A DNA stretch of 64,000 nt from Mycteria americana (Eukaryota > Chordata > Aves > Ciconiiformes > Ciconiidae). The notes beneath the pieces were generated by a model. That model saw nothing but the letters and a program-made list of their open reading frames with translations. It was not told the origin of the DNA and did no database searches. This document shows, piece after piece, positions 37,297 to 47,150 of the stretch. Within the stretch, counting starts at the first letter, position 1. Each line of letters starts with the position of its first letter. The DNA is taken from contig NC_134368.1 of the NCBI RefSeq assembly GCF_035582795.1, positions 3,781,501 to 3,845,500 on the forward strand, in the 5' to 3' direction. A program made the position numbers and the translations under genes.

Positions 37297-39560
37297 AAAA
37301 TATTTCCACTGAGGTTGCTATGAACAATGGTCTCTTGATTATTTGCTGTCTTAAACACATATGCCTTTGGCAGTCCTCCACGGAGAACAGGCAGTTCAAG
37401 TGCTGACCCTCCCGCTCTTGGACCAACTCGTCGACGTTTCCACGTCCAACGCTACCAGTTGGTGGGGTGTTTCATCAGCGAAGAACGGGATGTGATCCCT
37501 GCCCTGGGAGTTTGCAAGCTGAAGGCAGACACGTGGGCAAGGGCAGAGCCACGTCCTAATGGATGGTGGTGAGAAAACACCTCTTGCCCATCTCCTTAGA
37601 CACAACCCAAACCCACCTTGTTATCATCTTCAAACGCTTCCTTAAAACGTTGCCATGGTGTCTGCAAATCCATGGGAAGAAGTTAGGGAGAGTCCAGCTA
37701 CCAGCTGAGGTTTGTCAGTCCTGTTTCCGAGGACGTGCTGGAGCAGAGACGCCCCGGCTGGCTCTGTACCAGGCAGCCTTAGGTCCAGGTGCACTGGCGT
37801 CACGTCCCAATGATGTCCTACCTGGACGATGAGCGCCGCTGATGGGGGAAGCACTGGAGGATGTTTGAACCAGGAGATGTGAAGAGCTGAGCAAAGTCCT
37901 GCTTCCACAAGGTGAGAATGCGTTCATGGTTCGTGTGGTAGAGAAACAAAGTGACTGTCCAGTGCTGGCCACTTCCTAAAGCAAAGAGAAAAAAGACTGA
38001 GGTTCTTGGAGGCAAAATGGTTGATCTGAACATTATTTGTGATACTCATGGAGGTCTTCACTCAGCCCTAGGTTGTCTTCCCTGCTAGTTCCTCCATGCC
38101 TGGAGAGAGACTTCCAGAGCGTCCATCAGTCCCCTGCTATCCAAGATTTTGCACTGTCTACAAATAGTTGGTACTTGCTGAAAAGAGCAGATCTGAAACC
38201 ACAGTTGGCAAATTGCATCAACAAGCATATTCTCAGCGAGGCATTGTTCCAGTTTGTATATGTCTGAAAAGAACTGTTCAGGCATATGTTAAAGTTGGCA
38301 CCTTCTCCCTGGGACTCACTACAATCTGACGGCTGGAGCATGATAACCACATCAAGATGCACAAAACACTCAGCAAATAAGGGAAAACAAAGTCCACTCG
38401 AGATGTTAGCAGGGCCATGATGAGGACAAGGAGCAGAGGCAGAGAAATGTCCTCTGGAGAGACCACTCGTCCTGGCCTGACGTAAAAAACGACGACATCT
38501 GCAAGCACTTCTTGGAAAAGGATCAAGAGCGGCGTAGAAGAGGAGAGCAGAGAACCTGCTGCCCCAATGCTAGTCCCAGAATAATCCTTATAAAAAGACT
38601 CGGCAATTGAAAGGGGAGAGGAGGATAGTGCTGCGTGAACCCAAACCGTGTGAAGTGTCCCACAGGCTCTGGGCTTCAACCCACGCTGAAGCAGGCAATG
38701 CCTTGCAGTGAGGATGGACTCAGTGGGGACACACAGCACGTGAAGGGCTCTCAGCCCTCATGGAGGTCTGGACCCTGCAAAAACCTGTCCTTGGCACCAG
38801 CAGGGAAGAGGAGCTGGGAAACGCTGCTGCTCCAGCAATCAAGGGTACATCCATCGGGCCCTTGCTCTGCCTGGGTGGCTTTGTAGACAGCTCACCCTCT
38901 GGAAACCCCCTGAACTGAAAATGGTTGGAGAATGTTAGGCGGAAACATTGTCCTGTTTTTGCTTTTCCTTGGGTGTCCACATACAGCTGCTGCTGAGGAC
39001 AGGATGCTGGGCTGACCTGGTGGAGCTGCAACATCATCGGAGCATCCTCTCAGCTACAAAACTGGCCCTGCCTCAGCCTAGGAATGTCCCATCGTTGGGT
39101 GGAGGGACCCATGCAGAGTTCCTCTTCATCCCCTCAGGGTGTCCAGGAGCACCCCAGTGCCCCTTGGAGGGTCAGAGAGGGGAGCTGGAGCCCATCTCCC
39201 CTTGCATGCATCCGTCTCAGCATTGGTGCTCAATCCTGGAGGTGTGTGGCCAGGCGACGATCAGAGAGGGGTTCATCTGAGGCTGGCAGCAGCGTGGGAA
39301 GCTCACGTGAGACACGCCATACCCTTGCACATCCCCTGAAAGAGGCTGCACCACCCTGCTCAGAGGAGACCAGGCTGCCTGTGAGCAAGGGGCTGCGTTG
39401 CACAGACAGGGGTAATCCTGCTGGGTCCTGGGCACGTCTTCATTTCTGGTGGGGCATTCCCAGCAGCCAAGTCTGACTTGACCTTCTCCATCCCCCATCG
39501 GCAGCCCTGCTCTCTCCCTTCGCCCCGCCAGATTTAACAGCCAGAAGGACCACACAGTTG

Positions 39561-39698
39561 TCCATGCAGGATCTGCACTGCTCCATTGCTTGGCAGTGCT
39601 GGTGGGTCCATGCAGGATCTGCACTGCTCCATTGCTTGGCAGTGCTGGTGGGTCCATGCAGGATCTGCACTGCTCCATTGCTTGGCAGTGCTGGTGGG
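39561..39698. repeat. Perfect tandem triplication, 46 bp x 3
   Basis: Units at 39,561, 39,607 and 39,653 are identical over all 46 bases (start TCCATGCAGGATCTGCACTG). Perfect identity implies a recent expansion, and the copy number is likely to vary between individuals. The overlapping open frames on the minus strand are made by the repeat. Confidence 0.97.
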
Positions 39699-41056
39699 AA
39701 GCCGCGGAGTCCCACCCACAGGAGTTTGTCCCAGGCTCTAATCCCGGTCCCCAAAGGTGACTATAAGTAAGTCAGAGGACCTCAATTGCCCTCTCCATCC
39801 AAGGAGGATCACACACAGCCCCTGGAGCTCTGCCAGCAACAACCTATGCGGAGAGATACTCACAGCCTGCAATTCCATGGGAGCAGTCCGGTGCCTGTCC
39901 GGCATTATTAGCAGGAATAATTAATTACCTGACCTGCCATTTCACTGGAAAGCAGCCGAAATAAGTGGCAGCAACTCCTGCCTCTTCTCTCCCTCTTGAC
40001 AGGCGAGCAGGAGCGGTGTAACCACCGCACATCCATGGAAGGGGCCAAGGGGAGAACTGGAGCCTGGTGGTGTGTGTTGCAGGACCCTCCTGCAGCAACC
40101 CCAGGGTGAGGCTGGGGGCAGGGGCATGTGCCACCAACCTCTCCATGCATTGGAGCTCCTCTCCATGGACAGCATCGTGAGCTTTTTCTTTTCCTTTCCC
40201 TCTGGCACTACTCATTTCTCCTTGGAGAAGGCAACTCCATGCTATGTCACCGTCAGGGGCTGCCCTGCCTTCACTTTGAGTCCTTGGCCAAATCTCCATG
40301 CCGCTTGCATGTCCCTTTTCTAGCCAACCTGTGTAAGAGGGAGTTTGGGGAGTTTACCCGCTCTGCTAGCTCAGGTCCTTGGCCTCTCCGTGGGGTGGGA
40401 AAAGAAGCTTTCATCTCCCACATTGACTTTATTTCCCCATCCCAACCCTGCGGGAGGACCCCAGGGGTCCAGGCTGGGCTCTGCTCCTGGAAATGGTGGG
40501 GGGGGGCGGGGGGGGGGACCCAAGGGCCAAATGGGTTTTACGTGGTCTCAGGGTGGACACAGGCAGACAGACATGGCTCCCACCCCCAGCCACACCGTGG
40601 GGCTGCCCGTGCCTCCCAAACGCCAGCCGTGGCCCCGAGACACCCCACACCTCCCTTGACCCACTGCGTGGGGCGATGTTGGGGCTGAGCTGTATTGAGG
40701 GGGCTCTTGTTTTCGGGGCACGGAGAGCGATGAGACACGACGAGGCTGCGGGGGACGGAGCCAAGGCACCACCAGACCCCAAATGTCCCCTGTCCCAGAG
40801 CCCTGTGGGGGAAGGTGCTGGGGTGGGGGGGGTGGGGGGTCCATGCAGCATCCCACCATCCCCAGCCGGGGACATGGCCTGACCCGGTGGAGCCCTGTCC
40901 TGGGGGGGGGGGGGTGGCGAGGGAAGAGTTAAAGAGAAGGCGAGCAGATCCTCCCTCCATCCTTCCCTTCCTCGCTGTTAGGCTGCTGCTTTGACAGGGG
41001 GTGGGGTCGGGGGTGGCCGCCGTTTGCCGCAAGAAGGGGGGGGAAACGTGGCTGCG

Positions 41057-41111
41057 AGTGTGTCCGTGTGTGTGTGTGCGTGTGTGCGCGTGTGTGTGCG
41101 TGTGTGTGTGT
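41057..41111. repeat. (TG)n microsatellite with CG interruptions
   Basis: About 55 bases of alternating TG with scattered CG steps, directly upstream of the CpG-island core. Alternating purine-pyrimidine DNA of this kind can adopt Z-form. Confidence 0.93.
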
Positions 41112-41119
41112 CGGTGACA

Positions 41120-41272
41120 TATGACAAAATGAGATGAGACCCCTCGGACGGGAGCGGCCACCCGGCTGCGCAGCCAGCGCCGCTTGATTCCCTGCCCGCT
41201 CCCTGCCCGCCCGCTGCCCATCGCTGCCCACCGCGCCGGGGACCAGCAGAGCCCCGAGCATCCCCGCCAACA
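41120..41272 (+). ncRNA. Possible non-coding first exon (hypothetical)
   Basis: A CpG-rich segment ending in ACA|GTAAGG at 41,272/41,273, a fair 5' splice site. A matching acceptor, a long T-rich tract ending in TTTTGCAG, lies at 41,777, which would define an intron of about 0.5 kb. The left edge is a guess because no initiator is evident. No ATG-led frame of note lies in the segment, so it would be 5' UTR or a non-coding transcript. Listed at low confidence because it rests on signals only. Confidence 0.25.
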
Positions 41273-42650
41273 GTAAGGCTCGGGCTGGGGAGGAACTGGG
41301 AGGAACTGGGAAGCGGTACTGGGAGGGGAGGACACGCGACGTGGGACGGGATGAGGGGTGACAAGGCGGGGGGGGGGGGCTGGAGGGTGGGAGAGATGTG
41401 GGGTGCACAGAGAACAAGGTGGGGGGGGGGGGACCTGATGCTGGAGCTTCGCTTGTCTGAACCACCCACCCAGCTGTAATTTGGGGGGGGAGGGGAAGAT
41501 TTTGGGGACTTGGGGGGGGGGGGGGGGGAGGATGGGCTGCCAGCGCTGATTTCTGGTGTGATGGAGGGGAGGGAAGCTTGTTTGTGCCTAAAGTCGCAGC
41601 TGCCTGGATTTGGCCCCGCGGGGCCGTTTGGATATGACAGCACCCAAAAATAGAGTGCAAGGCGGGGAGGGGCTGGGGTGGGGGGGGGCAGACCTGTTTG
41701 CCAGTGCCCAGCAGGATCAGGTTATTCCCCATCCCCTTCCTCAGCTTCTTTTATTTATTTCTTTATTTCTTTTGCAGTGATGTCAGGGAGGGGAGCGGTG
41801 GCTGGGGATGGGGGTTGGATTCAAGCAAAGGAGGTTGCTGGCAGCCGAGTGATTAACGTGCAGTTGCTGGGAATTATGTCATCTGCCTCGGTGCTGGGTG
41901 GCCCTCGCCCAGCAGCGGCGGGGAGGAAGGGAGGACGCTGGGGGGGACGTCACTACACGGGGCTCCCCGCTTGGGACTTCACCCAAGGAGGCACCGATGC
42001 CTCCCCGGCTTTGCGAGGACACGGGCATCGAGTGTTCCCCCCACCCGTTGCAACCCCCAAGCCACGGCTGCACGCTGGCAGGGCTGTGGGTGCAAACCCA
42101 CCCCCCCCCCGCCCCGCTCTCTGCTCCCCGGGGTGCCCAGGCCCACGGGCTCCATCCCCATGCAGGAGAGGAGCAAGTTGCCGCTCTTCCCGGTGGCTCA
42201 TCCTGCTCGCTGGCCCAGCAGCTGGGTTTGGAACAGCCGGAGAGGGTGTCATGATGAAGGAAAGATGAAGGCAGGCATCCCCTCTGCCAGCTCCCCGGGA
42301 GAGAGCCGGGCTGGAGCTGCTGCACTGCAGCAGAGAGCCCTATCCGGGGATGCGGGTGTGCCCGGAGGGGAGGGCAGGGACCCCCTCTGCCACCCCCATC
42401 CACTCCTCAGAGCCAAGGCGAGAGCCTGGGAACCTGTGGCTGCGAGCGGCCCCCCAGGCCGGCTGGTCCCTCTGCTCCGGAGGAGAGCGTTGGGCTGCTG
42501 GATGCTCCGCAGCCTCCTGAGCATCCCGCTGAGCATCCCCTGCCTCTTCCCCGCGCGAGTGGAGAGCTGGGGAAGGAGGGCAAGGCCTGCCAGCTGAGCC
42601 AGGTGTGGGTCCCCACTGCACATCGACACCTTCTTCCCTCTGCTCCGGAC

Positions 42651-42700
42651 CCCGTGCAGCCCCGTGCAGCCCCGTGCAGCCCCGTGCAGCCCCGTGCACC
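42651..42700. repeat. Decamer tandem repeat, 10 bp x 5
   Basis: Five consecutive copies of CCCGTGCAGC, the last slightly changed, in the 3' shoulder of the CpG island. Confidence 0.93.
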
Positions 42701-43109
42701 GCGGCAGAGGGTCGGGCAGGGAGAGGAGCAGGCAGATGCAAGCAGGAGGGCTGCAGGGAGATGTGGAGCAGAGGCAGGAGGGGTGGGCAGATGCTGTCGC
42801 AGGTCCGTGCTGGCATTTTTTCTGCCCCACATCGTGGTACGCAAGAGGGGTGATGGCAACATCTTCTTTAATTCAAGCTGGGAGTCAGCGGGTGTAATTC
42901 AAGCCAGGGGATGCTACTTGCCCTGCGGGATAACCTTTGGCAACTCCCTTAGCTCTACTGTGTTCTGCTTTCAACACCCTCCAGCCCATCCTTCATCTGC
43001 AAACCCTCTTGGGCAGCGGATTATGCCAGCAGCTGAGCCCTCGAGGGAGATGCTGGCCTTAAAAGAAGGGGCAGGATCTCAAAGCACCCCCAGTCTCGAG
43101 CAGCCAGGG

Positions 43110-43260
43110 GCGGGAGGCTCGTCCGTCATCTGCGGTTCGTTCGCCTGTCCTCTCTCCGCGCGGGGAACCGAGCGCCGTGCGGTTTGTTTATGTGTGGCCC
43201 TGGTTCGAGCGGCGATCTGCCGTGGCTATATATAGCATGTGATGCTGTCATCCGAGTTCA
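43110..43260 (+). promoter_or_regulatory. CpG-dense patch ending in a palindromic TATA box
   Basis: About 18 CpGs occur at 43,110-43,225, followed immediately by GCTATATATAGC at 43,225-43,236, a perfect 12-bp palindrome containing a strong TATA word. On the + strand a start would be expected near 43,258-43,265. Because the TATA word is symmetric, direction cannot be read from it. No known first exon follows that I can recognise. Confidence 0.4.
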
Positions 43261-46200
43261 GCCTGACTGGGGAATTTATTTTCTGCAAAGGCTGGGAGGC
43301 GAATGGTCTGAAAACAGGCGTGGAAATGCCAGAGCGGTGGGATTCCCTGTCTGTGGCGTCCGGGATCCCGCATGGGAACCGGGCATGTTGTCCTGAGTGT
43401 TGGCCTTGCGATGACAACGGGGCAGAGGAGGAATTTGTGAAGGGGCTGAAATTTCCCCCATTGGCTCCCTGCTGCAGGGGTGGGCATTTAAAAAGCGGTG
43501 CAGCGGCGTGCGTGGCCGCATGGGCTCCATACAGGGATGACTCCCTCCTCCTTGAGCTCTTCTTTGCTGGGTCACCGGGCTGATGTCCTAAGGGACAAAC
43601 CCCCAGCCCCCAGATCCAAAAGGAGGAGGTAGAAAAGCATCTGAAAGTCCAACATCTGTTTGCAGGAGCCTAGATATTTGGGAGACAGGAGCGGCTCGTC
43701 CTACCAGAGGTGGGACTGGGAGAGCCCCAGCCTCCACGGGGGCTGCAGCATCAGCCCCGGGCACCCGCGGCAGCATCCATTGCAGGGGCATCACCCTGTC
43801 GTGGGGCACAATGAGGGCGTCTCTCGCGCACCCGTCCCTCTCCGGAGGAGGAAAGACGGTCTCCTGCCTTGCAAAAAAAAGGCAGATGGGGAGGGTGGTT
43901 TCCAAATGCACAGTGAAAACCATGTTGCATCAGCAGAAGCACTCGCTGGATGATAACTCAGTCTGGAGCAGGAATCTGGATAAACCGGGCTGCAAAAAGT
44001 TTCTGCAGGGAGTCATGTCCTGACGGGGAAGCTTAAGAGTTAAGAGGGTGTTGCTGGAGCTGTTGTAGGGCTTAAAATCTGCTTTCTCGTGCAGGGAAAC
44101 TGAGCACACCAAGGAAAGCCCAGCTGTGCCCAGGGCTGTCAGAGAAATCCGGCAAACAAAGGGTGAAACGAGGAGATTTCTTGTTTCCCTTCGCGGAGGA
44201 TCTTTCCCCATTAGTCATTCTTGTCACAGGAGCTGGCAAACACGGTTATTATTTGAGGGATCTGAAAGTGAAATGGAGGCATAGGTCCAGGAGCCCAGAC
44301 GTCCCTGCCCCGTGGGCTGGGGGGAGCGGGCAGGGACCCCCCGAGCCCCTCCGGCTTCTCCTCCATGGGTAAAACCTTTATACCCCATGTTGGGTCACTG
44401 CATTCCTCCTTTGGTTGGGCTTTCCCCGGCCTGGGACTCCTTTCCTTGCAGGACATGGTGGCACCAGGAGCCACAGGTAGGCTGTGGTGCTCCATCCTGG
44501 AGGTGGTGGTGGTCCGGGCGCTTTGAGACCCTGCAACAAGCCGGGTGGGTCCTGGCAGGGAGCAACGTGCACCCGAAACTCAGCTCTCCCGTCGCCCCAG
44601 AGCCCCAGGCACCGCTGTGGGGGGAAAAGGCCAGGGGCACTGGCCCCAAAACATGACACCCCCCATTTTTTGGAAGCCAGGGGCTGGACTTTTGCTTTTT
44701 CCCACTGTTCCCATAGGAACATGTCTTGGTGGGGCGGTGGGTAAGAAGGACATCTCTTCTGGGACCCTCACAGTGGTGGTCCCAGAGCAGGAGGGGAGCA
44801 GGCAGCAAGAGCGCAGCCAGGAGGAGGTTCACCTTCCTGGGGGGCAAGAAGGCCCACACAGCTCCTTAAACAGCAAGTAAAGCAAACACAAGCGTCAAAG
44901 CAGCCATCAGGAAAGAGGGAGATGGCTTATGCCTTATAATCCAAGGTTGGCTGGAGCCAAGAGCTCTCCTGGCAGAGGGAGCTGAAAGTCCCCTTGACCT
45001 GGTGGAAGAGCTGCAGAAGCTCCGGCTTCATCTCAGTGGAGCTGCTGCAGGGCTTGAAATCAGGCTCCCAGCTCTCCTAAACTCGGGAAAACCTGAGTTT
45101 TCCCCCTTGCAAAATAGGTTTTGCAATTAATATGTGGATCCTACTGGTTTTATCTGGTTCCTGAGCTAGAAGGCCAGGTTTTGTCTGAGCCTTGCTGGAG
45201 TTTGACCCAAGACGAGACCTGGTAGCCAGGTCTCTGCCTTCCCCTCCTCCCCGTTGACCACTGCCGTGGCTGGCACCTTCCTTCTTACGTGCATGCATTG
45301 AGTTTTGGGGTGGTCAAAAGGGCTGGAAATGTTTGGGGTTTTCCTCTGGATGAAAGCAGAGGGGTTGTGGGATAACGTGACTCCAGCAGCTGGAGCCTCA
45401 CTGGAGCATGGAGACCACGGGCAGCTCTTGTGCGCAGAAGGATCCAGGATGGCTGCACCTACAGCAGCCTGGGCTAGCTGAGACATCAGAGGAACTCTCC
45501 TGGTCTCCAGCAGTTGGTGGCTCGGGGATTTATTCAATGATCTGAGCTTTCCTTTTTGCTCCATTAATTTTTCCGTTGCTCTCGGAGCCCCTGCATGTGC
45601 CCTTTAGCATCCTCTGACATTGTCCCCGCTCCCACCGCCCATGCGACAGCCACCTCCAGCCTTTCGGTCCTCAACTGGTCCCAGTGGTTGCTGTCGGAGT
45701 CTGAACTGCAGCACTGATTGATGCAAAATAAACTCACACGCCTCATCCTCACACCAGGATGGAGACAAGCGACCCTCCCCTTCTTTTGGGGCCGGATCCT
45801 GATCGTGGGCCAGCGAGATGCTCCGGGTTTAGACAGATGTAATGGAGCCTGTTCTCTTTGTAGGAAGCTCAGAAGAAAGATGATCATATTATTAACACAT
45901 GCTGCTCTTCACACAAACAACCTCACAAATATTTATCAGCTGGAGAAATACACGGGCTCAGAAGTTGCCAAGTAGCATAACAAGAGGCGCTTTTAAATAA
46001 ATATATGTGCGTCTGCGGATAACGAATTAACCAAATCCCTTGGTATGTGGCCCAAAGACGTGTTTTTCTCTGGAAGCCCAGCACCAGTAATAATAATAAT
46101 AATGATCCAAGCCAGGAAAAAAAACTGGGATAAGCAATTTCTGACCATGTGTCCAGCACCTCGTGAATCCCGGGGGGAACTGGTTCCCCGTCTGGAAGCT

Positions 46201-47093
46201 CCACGAGTGGAGCAACGCCTGCCGGATCTGTGTCTGCCAGGGACAACCAGGGAAGGAGGACGGGACAGGGGTGTTTATTTTGCAGGGGAGGTGAGAGCAA
46301 GCCCCGTGCACTTGGTTGGGTTCCATCCTGCGTTGATGAGCCTCTCCTGTATACCTATAGGACCTTTCTTCTCTATACCTCAGGTTTTCAAGATACTTTG
46401 TTGTAGGCCCCGTATGGCTCAGTGGTTCTCCACGTTTCCCTCCCTCCAGCCCTGAGGCCAAGCAGCAGGGCACACTGGAGCTCTTCCTCCCAAACCAGGC
46501 GGCTATGTCCGATAAATCCAGCAGGAATATTGCCCGCCCCAGCCTGTCTGGGCATAGTCTGCACTCTCCAGATGGCCGGGGTTCTCCTGTTTCCCTGGCG
46601 CTAAATCCTGCTAAATCCTTGCGGTGAGGCCAGTTTGCAAGTTTTGGGGGGTTATTAGGGGAGTAAGCGTACTTCTGTACAGCGCCGAGCACGGCACGGC
46701 CCTGATGGGCTCTGCAAGTGCTGCCAGGGAGACAAGGTGGGTTTGCAGATGAACGGAGATCTTGTCCTGTTCCTCTTTCCATGGGGAAGCCTTGGCTTGT
46801 GGAGTTGGGATCTGGTGGAGATGTTCCCATAGAAGTCCACCACCCCCTCCCCACCATCACCAGAGAGTATGACCTGAGGATTTTGCAAGAGGGTTGTCAT
46901 TCTGGGACCACTTCGGGGTTCTCGCCTGAACCAAAGCACGAAGAGAGGCTCCCTGGGCGTGAAACTGGTGGGCAAAGTCAACTGGGCGAGCATCCCCAGC
47001 TGCGTGGTTTTGGGGAGGATGGTCACTGCCCACCCTTGGCGTGCCCAGGGTAGGAGGGCCCAGAGGCGGCCGAGCGGCCGAAGCGATGGCAGT
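43261..47093. other. Non-coding block without a recognised gene
   Basis: The 45.88-46.03 kb part is AT-rich, with ATATTATTAAC, AAATATTTATCAGCTG and TAAATAAATATATG words, and resembles a conserved non-coding element. A (TAA)n microsatellite lies at 46,088-46,103. No coding exon could be supported. Confidence 0.5.
46088..46103. repeat. (TAA)n microsatellite
   Basis: Five TAA units in an otherwise non-repetitive stretch. Confidence 0.9.
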
Positions 47094-47150
47094 GGATGTT
47101 GCCCAGAGGGGTTGTAGATGCCCCATCCCTGGAAACATTCAAGGATGGGA
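47094..47150 (+). mobile_element. Old CR1 fragment
   Basis: The sequence TTGCCCAGAGGGGTTGTAGATGCCCCATCCCTGGAAACATTCAAGG-like matches the CR1 3' region; its translation reads LPRGVVDAPSLETFK, corresponding to [15 protein letters not shown] in the younger copy at 57.2 kb. Both ends are lost and it is a different, older subfamily. Confidence 0.8.

Larger units (their letters stand above)
26743..39560. other. Long block without a recognised gene
   Basis: Contains a duplicated 21-22 bp word at 33,298-33,340, a (CA)n stretch at 37,267-37,296 and a few AT-rich patches. Two minus-strand segments with good splice-site consensus, 31,227-31,372 and 37,822-37,975, and a minus-strand hydrophobic frame at 38,278-38,739 are treated as findings because I could not tie them to a known protein. 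No tRNA or recognisable transposon end was seen. Confidence 0.5.
40600..42720 (+). promoter_or_regulatory. CpG island with promoter-like structure
   Basis: CpG density and GC content rise sharply. The core at 41,120-41,280 has about 18 CpGs in 150 bases. Downstream of this core, long G-runs cluster on the + strand (about 41,369, 41,420, 41,483, 41,512-41,528 and 41,683), as is common on the non-template strand at the start of vertebrate first introns. Together with the donor-like site at 41,273 this favours + strand transcription. There is no TATA box in the core, which is normal for CpG-island promoters. The gene served is not identified; by mammalian gene order LZTS3 would be a candidate, but no LZTS3 coding sequence is visible. 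Confidence 0.5.

Noticed and set aside
39217..39754. Cys/Trp-containing repeated-peptide frames on the minus strand
   Set aside because: They are translations of the perfect 46-bp triplication.
40929..41732. Proline-rich frames of 221-267 codons with His-Thr runs on the minus strand
   Set aside because: They arise from the G-runs and the (TG)n tract read on the opposite strand; low complexity, no family resemblance.
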